Both the position numbers and the translations under genes were made by a program. Shown here piece after piece: positions 36,201 through 44,139 of a stretch of 64,000 nucleotides of DNA. The notes under the pieces are model-generated. The model was not told the DNA's origin. It made no database searches and saw only the letters and a list, made by a program, of their open reading frames with translations. Where the stretch lies: contig QPMI01000406.1 in the NCBI GenBank assembly GCA_004431415.1, forward strand, positions 1-64,000. Reading direction: 5' to 3'. The stretch is from Cyanophora paradoxa. Its lineage: Eukaryota; Glaucocystophyceae; Cyanophorales; Cyanophoraceae. Within the stretch, counting starts at the first letter, position 1, and every line of letters begins with the position of its first letter.

Positions 36201-39200
36201 TGAGCCAAGACTGGCCATCATTATCACTGCGGCAGGCAGCGCTAGCTGCAGCAGCAGCAGCGGCATGGAACGGACCTCCACCTCTAGATCTTCTTCTAGA
36301 TCTAGATATTCGTCGCAGTCTGCCTCTTCGTCACGGTTGACATGTTCCTCATCGTATACGTGATCATCTGATCCACCGAACAGCGCTTCGGCATTTTTAA
36401 TCTCCCGCATTTCATCCCGCCTTTCATCCAGCCTGCAGTACACATAGAGTCAGAGCGCGCACGCAGCCTGCAGCGCGATCAAGTCGGCTGGCCAGTTTCT
36501 CGAGAAGTGCCTCGGCGGAAGAGATCGCAGGTGGCACTTCGGCATACCTCCGCGAATTCATGCATAGTTCTGCCTCAGCGCTAGCATGTCATGATAAAAC
36601 CAAAAGTGCGCGGAGGATTAAGATAGATCCGAGGCGCACCGATCTTGGTCGCGTAGGCGCAAAAAGACTGGGTCGAGGGCGGCAGGCGCTGCACCCGTGT
36701 GCAGGGTATTCGCAGATCAGAGGAAAATAGATCTGGAGGCCGCGCCGGGGCGTGCGCAGGATTTGACGAGCCGCACTGCAATGCGGGAGTCCAGGACTCT
36801 AATCGCTCGTGCCGGGGGAAGCAAACGAAATTTATTGGCGCGATCCTGGTGCAGGCATTAGCATCCCTGTCGCCATGCATATATAGCCAGCTGAGGGCAT
36901 CAGCTGCAGAAAAAAGAGCACATTCTCGCGCTTCATAAGCTGGAGCTTTGCTTGGTCGCGCAACAGCTCTATGCGCATGCTGCGATTTCGACTTTATGAT
37001 CAGCGGGAGGCCTAGGCGCGCGACTGGGGTACTTCACAAACGACGCTGACATGGCCTTCAGCTTGCTGTCGGTTTCCTGGGCCGTGGGGGAGGTCGAGCC
37101 GGGTCGGGCATCTTGCAGGATCCGCTCGGCCTCGGAGATGAGTTCGAGTGCCGCGTCCGTTTTGTGCACTATTAGGAGACACACTGGAAAGACGTCAGCC
37201 GTGCACGGGCCATGGCCAGGGCTATAGCTATACACTAGCCTTCGGAGGGACGCACCAGTCATCTTGTCAAAGATTGCGGGCAAGCATCCTGGCATGCGCT
37301 GCACAGCCATGCGTTAAGCTAATTCTCGTTGAGATCTAGAAATCTAGATCTAGAGACGTCTAGAGAGGAAATCTTCACAGCTCACGTCCAATAACCGGTC
37401 GTAAATCTCGAGCGCCGCATTCCAGCGGCACTGCGAGCGGAAACAATCCGCCTCTATCTGCACATGCAGGGCGCGATTGGCTGGAGGCCGGCGCGTGCTG
37501 CAAGGCCGCACAAGCGCCGCGGCTGCGACCGCACCGTAGCTCGCATAAACTGCTGAATCGCTTCCCCAAGTTCGTCACGGGCTATGGCGGCCTGCAAGGG
37601 CGTGAGTCATATTCAAATATAAAGAAAGAGGGGGTGGGGCCGGGGATAGGGGGTGGAGTAGGGGTGGAGGGTGGGTGGGTGGGGGGGGGGGGGGGGGGGG
37701 GAGGGGGGAGAGGGGGGGGGGGGGCGGGGGGGGGAGGGGGTGGGGGCGGTGGCATGCATGCGCACCCTTTTGTACAGCACCTTTTCCTCTCGCCTAAGCA
37801 TGATCATGAGCGCCGCTCCTTCAGGCGCGCCACTCCGAGCGGCCTGGCCATGGACAAGCATAAGTTAACGTTCAGATTCGAACGAAAGTTGAAGGGGGCT
37901 GCCTGTACCTGGCGCGCCCTCTCGTGCAACACCCTTTCCCGCAGCTGTGCTATCGAAACCGCTCGGCTGATCGCACCGGTTCCTCTCGACCGCGAGCTTG
38001 CGACTGGCGTCAGCTTCCGCCGCAATTCCTGCGCCGACGTCGCCGCATGCGCAGCTCATGATCAGCATGTAGCTCATGATCAGCTCAGCAGCGAGCCCAG
38101 CACTAGTACATATATATACGCAATATAAAAAAATTAATATTTATACGACCGGCATGCACGTTGAACATCTCGACCGCCGCGCTAACTTGGCCTTGCATGT
38201 AGATTGCAAAAGCGAGTCGCGCGGAGAGCTCCAGTTGGCGGAGCTCGAGGTCCTCCGGATCTGGATCTGGATCGTGATCATGAGCTAAATCCAAGAGGCT
38301 TTCCGAGCCCAAGACCCGCAGCGCCTCCTGCGCAGGGACGTCGACGGACATCGATATCGCGTATATAAATCGGCGGCCGGCGCGGCGGCCGCGGGGGATA
38401 GCGCTGCCGCGACGCCGACACGAGCAGATCTAGACGCCGACCGCGCACCCGAAATGCTGTCTCCGCGCCAGCCCCGTCCTTCAACTGCAGCCGAATCTCG
38501 CCGAGGAGCCGGCCGTACTCGATCTGCTCCTCGATCGGCCAGCGGGAGGCGGCCCAGGCCGCGCCAAGCAGCCGCACGGCGAGCTGCGCGCGCGCGCATG
38601 CAAGATCATCATGCATATGATCAGCCGCGGCCGCACGGCAAGCTGCGAGCCCGCGCCGCGCGCGATGCACGACTCGCCTCGGCGTGCGTGGCGGCGTTCT
38701 TGAGGTCTCCGATGCGGCGCGCATCTTCCGCTTGACGCGCGTGCGCCGCCGCCTTTCTGAGCGCCTGAAAGTGGAAGATCTTCCAGATGACGCGTGAGAT
38801 GAGCGCGCCCATCAGGCGATCGGCCCGTCTGCCGCGCGCGCGAGTGCGTATACGAAAGCTAGTACTGGTGCTCGCGATCGTTGCGGCCGCCTGCTTGCAA
38901 TCACGTCGCGCTGTTAGTTACCGTCCGCTGAGCTCGCGCCGGGCGCCGCCGGCTGCTAAGGGACACAGGGGCTCAGCTGCAGCGCGGCAAGAAAGGGGTA
39001 CGTAATATACACAGCACTAGCGAAGCCTCGCTTCTCCGAATCAGGGATCAGCTGCAGAATGCGCCTGCAGGCCTTGGTGGTCAGCTCATTATGCATGTGG
39101 ATCACGTGCCCGAAGAGGAGCCAGCCGGCCGCGGTGCGCTTGCGGCCTCGTCTGGCCACCGTGCGCTTATGGCATCGCTTGGAGTCCGACGGCCCAACCC

Positions 39201-39207
39201 TGATCAT
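33206..39207 (-). CDS. TPR, C2H2 and tandem-RING protein, TTC3/DZIP3-like E3 ubiquitin ligase (multi-exon)
   Basis: This is a putative RING E3 ligase. An in-frame ATG at 39,207 opens a basic leader, then TPR-like helices: WLLFGHVIHMHNELTTKACR, ALRKAAAHARQAEDARRIGD, WPIEEQIEYGRLLGEIRLQL, ARLAFAIYMQGQVSAAVEMF, AAIARDELGEAIQQFMRAT, CRWNAALEIYDRLLD, KTDAALELISEAERILQD. An acidic region follows (36.3-36.4 kb), then a CSEDC...HKTCW zinc motif (about 35.6 kb). A C2H2 finger comes next, RCDVCNKTFNGTAQMNQ|HLASDAHKK, split by a 57-base intron. Two C3HC4 RINGs end the protein: CCICHEKL...PCGHEVLCYFC...CPIC (34.1-33.7 kb) and CWRCREL...PCGHLTTCLRC...CPAPGC (33.55-33.3 kb). The stop is at 33,206. Splices are GT-AG; the last exon is 33,206-33,408 and the one before ends at 33,481. 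The middle exons are approximate. The TPR-CW-RING order resembles animal TTC3/DZIP3. Targets are unknown. Confidence 0.65.
33919..33938. repeat. Poly-G run of 20 in G-rich intron DNA
   Basis: It sits in the intron between the two halves of the first RING region, within about 200 bases of GGGGAGG-rich sequence (33,735-33,938). On the gene's sense strand it is C-rich. Confidence 0.8.
37628..37750. repeat. G-rich intron tract with G runs up to 21
   Basis: Nearly pure G/GGT/GGA sequence lies between the TPR exons at about 37.9 and 37.6 kb of the minus-strand gene, so it is poly-C on the sense strand. It has strong G-quadruplex potential on the template side. Confidence 0.85.
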
Positions 39208-39222
39208 TACGTGCGCTCGCAG

Positions 39223-40386
39223 ATGGCGTAGAAGAGCCCGCTAGTCTCCAGGAGCTCCCGGACGACGTGTTTCACCTCATCCTCGCGCATCTTTCGGCCC
39301 TCATCCACCTCGCCGCCGCCGGAGTCTGCCGGAGATGGCGGGCGGCTGCATTCTCTGCTCCGCTCACAACGGAGCTGACGATCTGGTGCGCTCGAAGTCG
39401 TACGCGCGCGTTCGCCTGCAGGCGCAGCTGCGCGCCTGACATCAATCGCTCGCGCTCTCGCTCGCAGGGTCACGTGCCCCGCGGCTGAACAAGCAGAAGC
39501 AGCGGGCCCCGAGCGCGGCCCAGAGAGCACTCGGCACATCCGCCCGCGGCCAGCTGCAGCTGCAGCGCCAGCGGCATGCGCAGCGGGCGCGGCCGCGGCG
39601 GCTACAGCCGCAGCGGCAGCGAGCTACGAGGAGAGACCGCTGCCTCCTTCGGCCGCCGCGGCGGCCCTGCGGCACCCGCTTTGCGCGCGCGTCGAGCGGC
39701 TCCGCCTCGCCGTCGAGTTCGCCGGCGGGGAGGCCTCCGACTACGGCGGCTTGAACGGCGTCGCCGCGGCGTGCCCGGCGTCCCTGCGGCGCATGGACGT
39801 GCAGGTCCCCTACGAGCACCACGCGGCGGACCTCTGGCGCGCCCTGGCGCTGCCCGCGGGGCTCCGCGAGCTCGCCTTCTTCCGCGGCGAGGGCCCCTGC
39901 TTCCCTTGTGCGCCGAGGCCGGCCACCCTTCGGATTCGGGAGGCGGCGCAGGTGCGCTCAAGCTAAAGCTTTCTCCCGCCTTGCTCTTTCCTTCTGACGC
40001 GAGCGCCGCGCCACCGCAGCTCCCGCAGCACGGCCACGCCTCTCTCGAGTACCTCTTCTCGACCCTTCACTTCGGCGAGTCGGCCTTCGCCGCCGCCAGC
40101 TGCGACCGGCTGCGGGGGCTGTACCCCTCCCTCCGGGGCGTCTTCGGGGCGGGCGGCATCGAGGCCGTTCGGGCCTTCGCAGGCGCCGGGCTCCTCTGCA
40201 GGAGCGTGTCGATCTGCAGCTTCGGCTCCCTAAAGGACTCTGACCCGGCGAGCATCGCGCGCTGCCTAAGGCCCCGCGAGCTGCCGGTGGCCGCCGCCGA
40301 CGGCCCGGCCTCCCTCCTGATAACGTGCCTTCATCCCCTCCCGCGCTCTTGGTCCGGCCTCCGCTTGCCCGGCATTGAAGAGTGCG

Positions 40387-40423
<37 letters not shown>

Positions 40424-41041
40424 CGGCCCTCGCACCCCCTCGAGCTCGCTCGATCCTCAGACCTCTTTGCAGCCTCGAAGTGCGCTTCGCGGATTTGAAC
40501 GGGGACCTGCTGACTTGGCTCTGGGGTACGCTGCCTTCCGCGCATCCGGTCCCAGGGTACGCGGACATCGACCGTGTTTCGCAGCTGGGGAGCATGCGCA
40601 AGCAGGCTTCCTCCGGTGCCTCGCCGTCATGTGCCACCCCGGCCCCGGGATCGAACTGGGTATGCAATTGAATCGCGCCCCCCTCACCCCCGCTCCCCCC
40701 CCCCCACCCCCCCTCCCCGGCACCCCGGCCACCCCCGCCGCCAACCCAGCCCCCGCGCAGACGCGCTGGTACCCGTCCTCGAGCGCCTCCCGCCCTCCGT
40801 TCGCGTGGAGGTGATGGTGCTGGACTCGTGGTCCCTTCCCGGCATCGATTCCCTCCTCCGGGCCCTCCTTGACTCGCCCCCCCTCCTCGCCCGGGTACGG
40901 GTCCACTTCGACCCGGGCCACCCTGCCTTCGCCTCACCCTCCCCCGTGTTCGCCGCTTTTGCTGAGGCCCACGGGGGGTTCGAGGCCTTAGAATGGGACC
41001 AGCCCGCGCGCTCATTGAGAAACGTTAACATTAATATTTGA
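39223..41041 (+). CDS. F-box protein with LRR-like C-terminal region (multi-exon, first exon not found)
   Basis: This is a putative substrate adaptor of SCF ubiquitin ligases. The first visible exon starts after an acceptor (CTCGCAG|AT) and encodes an F-box: LQELPDDVFHLILAHLSALI, then HLAAAGVCRRWRAAA. Later exons read leucine-rich-repeat-like: CARVERLRLAVEFAGGEASD, CPASLRRMDVQVPYEHHAAD, LPAGLRELAFFRGEGPC (39.7-39.95 kb), YLFSTLHFGESAFAAAS (40.05 kb), LEVRFADLNGDLLTWLWGT (40.5 kb), VRVEVMVLDSWSLPGIDSLL (40.8 kb). The stop is at 41,041. No start codon lies in frame upstream of the F-box exon, so a short 5' exon must lie further left, overlapping the start of the opposite-strand TPR-RING gene. 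An intron holds 29 C (40,392-40,420). Confidence 0.65.
40392..40420. repeat. Poly-C run of 29 in an intron
   Basis: It follows GCGCT|GTGCC, a plausible donor, in the F-box gene, so it is again C on the sense strand. Confidence 0.85.
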
Positions 41042-41724
41042 CACTTCTCCTTTGATTTCGATTTCTGATTTTCTTCAGGCTCGTAGCTTATGATCACCGT
41101 CACTGCGGCGTTTCCGGCCTTCTCTTTCTTCAAGATAGCTAGCTATATATGCTGCTATACCTGTAGCTGTGCAGGCCGCAGTTTCAAGACACCCACGATA
41201 TGGCCCAACTCAGCTCTTTCTCTTCTTATTTTCGTTCAGCTAAATTTGCGCCGTCTGCCCTGACAAAGATTTGCTTTGATTTGCCCCGCCGATTATCTTG
41301 CCTTTAACTAAATCTCCGTTTCCTGCTCGTGCGATATATATATATAGCTATGTAGTCTGGGAGTTCGAATTCGGTAATTGCATTATAATAATTGGCTTCG
41401 TACACACTAATGAATTCGTGGGATTGATTGTATACGTAGGCGTTACGAGCAGGCGTCGGCGGCGAGAGCGGCCTCGTCCGCCTCCAGCGCCAGCGCCTCG
41501 AGCGATTCCGCTGCCTCCAGCGCCTGCCGCAGCGCGGGGCGCTAGAATCAGCTGCAGGCCAGGATGCACTGCTGCAGGGCGGGGGCGCGGCCGCGGGCCG
41601 GGGCTTGCCTCGTCGTCGACGGCGGCTGCCTCGTCCTCGTCCACAGAAGCAACTGCGCAAACAGACACGTGCAGCTTAGACTTCCGAGATACTGAGACCA
41701 TGCGGTCGAACAATTCGCGGTTTT
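41042..41724. other. Host-to-virus transition with a GC-rich host remnant
   Basis: Bases 41,042-41,440 are AT-richer non-coding DNA. Bases 41,450-41,660 are GC-rich again. On the minus strand one frame there gives alanine/glutamate-rich helix (ALRQALEAAESLEALALEAD), perhaps an orphan host exon. The switch to viral composition falls between about 41,660 and 41,760. No clear terminal inverted repeat or target-site duplication can be named, because the right end of the element is outside the window. Confidence 0.4.
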
Positions 41725-41974
41725 TCACGAATCCGAATTACCATCGCTGTCGACACGTAGCGCTTCTTCGTAAATGGTGATTTCCGAGAAGGTCGTTTTG
41801 TTGTTCAGGACGTTGTTCGGGTTGTACCCGTTCGGGTTGTCGAACAGGAACTTGTCGAAAGAGTAGAGCTCGCTGGGTGGTCACCCCCACCAATTGCGCG
41901 ACCTTCCCGCGACCATTTTCAATAAGCACATTTTCAGCATCACGAATCTCAGTCACAAAATCACAAATTCGCAC
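41725..41974 (-). pseudogene. Small viral ORF broken by one frameshift
   Basis: The start at 41,974 gives MRICDFVTEIRDAENVLIEN and GRGKVAQLVG. Continuity is then lost near 41,880. Another frame resumes with SELYSFDKFLFDNPNGYNPN and runs TTFSEITIYEEALRVDSDG to a stop at 41,725. Joined, it would be about 82 residues. I do not recognise it. It is the leftmost gene with viral composition and lies next to the host junction. Confidence 0.45.
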
Positions 41975-42180
41975 TGAGCCACATTGTATTTTTCAAACAT
42001 CTAACTCCTCCTTACTGAAACCAATCACAAAAACCTACATATAATCTTCTCTCTAATCCCTTACCATTTTCAGTAAGCCTTTATTCCGCCTTCCGATCTC
42101 TCAGTAAGGACAGTAAGACCCTATTTTTTGCGTAATGTTCCTGATCCTTGTCGAACTGTTTTCAGTAGTCCAATTTGAAA

Positions 42181-42268
42181 AATCAAGGTGAGCCCCACCG
42201 ATAGGTTAAATTAACTTATATAGTGCGTATATCCCCACTTAAAGATTTCCCACTATACAAGTATAAAG
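42181..42268 (+). promoter_or_regulatory. Upstream copy of a duplicated intergenic block
   Basis: The block starts AATCAAGGTGAGCCCCACCG and ends CCCACTATACAAGTATAAAG, just before the ATG at 42,269. A sister block lies at 42,683-42,765. Its place directly before a start codon suggests a promoter or 5' leader. TATA-like elements (TTATATAGTGCGTATAT) lie inside. Confidence 0.5.
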
Positions 42269-42592
42269 ATGCCGGGTAATCAGCTCCCCTTACCTAAAAG
42301 TAAACTGTGCAATGTGTGCAAAGAGGTCAAGCCTGCATCGTGGTTCCCTTTGCGCAAGTGCAAGTCGGGAAATATAACATTATATTGGAGATGCATAGAG
42401 TGCCACCGTGACTATCAAAATGATCACTATCACAATGTCTTAAAAACGCGTCCGAAAATCGAAGTACAATCGAAGATATGCCCGGATTGCAAGATTGAGA
42501 AGCCTGCAAGCGAGTATAATAAAAAGCAAAGTACGAAGGATGGTCTCTACTATAAATGCCGACAGTGTTATAGTGAGACTCGGACGAGCTAA
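42269..42592 (+). CDS. Zinc-ribbon protein, two CxxC...CxxC modules (107 aa)
   Basis: Two related halves each hold a pair of CxxC motifs: CNVCKEVKPASWFPLRK...CIEC and CPDCKIEKPASEYNKKQ...CRQC. The repeated xxKPAS(W/E) core shows an internal duplication. Similar modules occur at the start of phage and virus HNH or endonuclease-VII-type proteins and in free-standing zinc proteins. No nuclease residues follow, so a DNA- or RNA-binding role is the safer guess. It is flanked on both sides by copies of one intergenic block. Confidence 0.7.
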   Translation: MPGNQLPLPKSKLCNVCKEVKPASWFPLRKCKSGNITLYWRCIECHRDYQNDHYHNVLKTRPKIEVQSKICPDCKIEKPASEYNKKQSTKDGLYYKCRQCYSETRTS

Positions 42593-42627
42593 TTTATGAT
42601 TTTAAAATGAGATTTATATTTTTTAAA

Positions 42628-42680
42628 GCAAGTTTGTGCATGAGCAAGCATGCCGAAAATGCCCACCTGCACAAACTTGC
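42628..42680. terminator. Hairpin: 13-base perfect inverted repeat
   Basis: GCAAGTTTGTGCA (42,628-42,640) pairs with TGCACAAACTTGC (42,668-42,680) across a 27-base loop. It lies 35 bases after the zinc-ribbon stop, preceded by an A/T-rich run. A transcript-end or RNA-stability hairpin is likely; this is an inference from position. Confidence 0.55.
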
Positions 42681-42682
42681 GA

Positions 42683-42765
42683 GATCAAGGTAAGCCCCAT
42701 CGACAAAGTACGACGATAGACCACGTTAAAATACACTCGCGCCCCGCCCACTATGCAAGATACAT
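42683..42765 (+). promoter_or_regulatory. Downstream copy of the duplicated intergenic block
   Basis: GATCAAGGTAAGCCCCATCG and CCCACTATGCAAGATACATG match the block before 42,269 in order and spacing. No plus-strand gene follows, as the next gene is on the minus strand and ends at 42,815. The copy may be a leftover of gene insertion or duplication, or a recombination site. Confidence 0.5.
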
Positions 42766-42814
42766 GCCTTTCTTATGCATGATCTATGAAAAATAACAAT
42801 AAACCCGTCTCTCT

Positions 42815-43078
42815 TTACATAGGAGCACTCACAGTAATTTCGCTTGCCTTTCGAACAGTCCCCCGATTAAATGCTTGCTCTACAATCGCTTCCTTTGTGA
42901 GTGGAATCGGAATTCCAGCGGCAATACACGATTTAACTTCTTTGTCCACAATCTCATCAATCGCGATTCTTGCCCTATTATGAGCCGCATTATCGATCCA
43001 ATCCTGAACAGAGTAGGCACAGTATTCCATTCCAAGTTTCTCGGTTTCAGTTAAAACAACTTGATAGTTGTGCGACAT
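42815..43078 (-). CDS. Small phage-like structural or accessory protein (87 aa)
   Basis: The protein starts MSHNYQVVLTETEKLGMEYC and continues AYSVQDWIDNAAHNRARIA, IDEIVDKEVKSCIAAGIPIP. The motif pattern (LEY/MEYCAYSVQDWIDNA...RA...IDEIV) is common in short proteins that lie next to tail-fibre genes in tailed phages. Its function is not established. Here it ends the minus-strand fibre cluster, eight bases after the next gene's stop, which suggests co-expression with fibres. Confidence 0.65.
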   Translation of the reverse strand: MSHNYQVVLTETEKLGMEYCAYSVQDWIDNAAHNRARIAIDEIVDKEVKSCIAAGIPIPLTKEAIVEQAFNRGTVRKASEITVSAPM

Positions 43079-43085
43079 TCTTTAT

Positions 43086-44081
43086 TTAGATTGTAGAAAT
43101 TAATTCACCACTCCATTGACAATTCGAAGCATTAAGTCCTCCATAAACAAGATAAAGTTTAGCTGTATCACCAGCAGACATTACTACTGAAATGTTTAAA
43201 CAGAGGGGTCTAATAGAAACCACATTTAATGCCGATGCAACTGCAATACAAAATTTACCATTTGGGGCTGCATTATTTATTCGTAGATGAACAAGCGAAA
43301 GTAAATTATCTTCTTTTGTCGCGCCTGTAAAAATGAAATTGTAGTGACCAGATACAGGAGCTGTGAAAACACCATTCGAAGTATCAATATGATTTCCATT
43401 GTTTAACCATACCTCTCCATACGAGGTTATATATATTCCTGAGGTAGTTGATAGGGTTGTGGAGATTCCAACACAAAACCGTGGATGGTTAGGAGTAGCA
43501 AGGTAAGAATCCGTTCCATTGATAGAAAGACCTTTCCAGTTGTAAGTTCCAGCGACTGCATTCGCTGTTGAATTGGTGGAAGTTTTCACAAATGTAGAAG
43601 CGATATTCTCATTATTTCGCTTGATTACTAATTCTGTATTGCCCCCAGAATCAATAGTAGTCGTTTTAACTGTCCCAAAAGATCCAGCTGTAAGACTTCC
43701 AGTTATTGTCGCACTCCCATTCACCCCCAAGCCAGTCCCGATCCAGGCACCACCACTAACTACTTGAAAAGCCGCTGATTTCCTATCAGCCGGATTAAAA
43801 GCTGTTTTATAATCCGCTTGACCTTCATATAGATTATCTTTGGTGATTAGATCCCCTGTTTTTGCGGGTCGATTCGATACGATCAGTTCAGTAGCTTTGA
43901 CGATTCCACCAGCCTTGTCGGCTCTGAGTTCTTTGACTCTGAGTATGGAGGTCTCATTGAAAGAATCGGTTTTCGCTGTCTCAGTCGAAGGGAATGACTC
44001 GCTTAGATCATATACAGTGTGTTGCACGTTGTGGACAGCACTGGCTGATAAGGAAAACACAGGGGTAAACACAGTCGACAT
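43086..44081 (-). CDS. Fibre protein with C1q/TNF-like C-terminal domain (331 aa)
   Basis: The N-terminal third (MSTVFTPVFSLSASAVHNVQ ...) is unassigned. The middle has beta-repeat fibre features (GLGVNGSATITGSLTAGSFG). The C-terminal part has the C1q-like pattern NGVFTAPVSGHYNFIFTGAT, then later AKLYLVYGGLNASNCQWSGE before the stop. C1q-like trimeric heads occur on virus and phage fibres and bind host surface molecules. It is the third gene of the minus-strand fibre block. Confidence 0.65.
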   Translation of the reverse strand: MSTVFTPVFSLSASAVHNVQHTVYDLSESFPSTETAKTDSFNETSILRVKELRADKAGGIVKATELIVSNRPAKTGDLITKDNLYEGQADYKTAFNPADRKSAAFQVVSGGAWIGTGLGVNGSATITGSLTAGSFGTVKTTTIDSGGNTELVIKRNNENIASTFVKTSTNSTANAVAGTYNWKGLSINGTDSYLATPNHPRFCVGISTTLSTTSGIYITSYGEVWLNNGNHIDTSNGVFTAPVSGHYNFIFTGATKEDNLLSLVHLRINNAAPNGKFCIAVASALNVVSIRPLCLNISVVMSAGDTAKLYLVYGGLNASNCQWSGELISTI

Positions 44082-44095
44082 CTTTTGATTATTCT

Positions 44096-44139
44096 TTATT
44101 ATTACGTGAGAATATTATTATTATTACGTGAGAATATTA
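44096..44139. repeat. 22-base perfect tandem duplication between fibre genes
   Basis: TTATTATTACGTGAGAATATTA occurs twice back to back, from 44,096 to 44,117 and 44,118 to 44,139, in the gap between the 331-aa and 1,178-aa fibre genes. The second copy touches the stop codon of the larger gene. It holds the upstream region of the 331-aa gene, so a duplicated promoter element is possible. Confidence 0.85.

Noticed and set aside
39207-39539. Minus-strand frame MREDEVKHVVRELLETSGLFYA as the first exon of the RING gene
   Set aside because: It is the exact antisense of the F-box exon, whose conservation is much stronger, and an in-frame ATG at 39,207 gives the minus-strand gene its own start.
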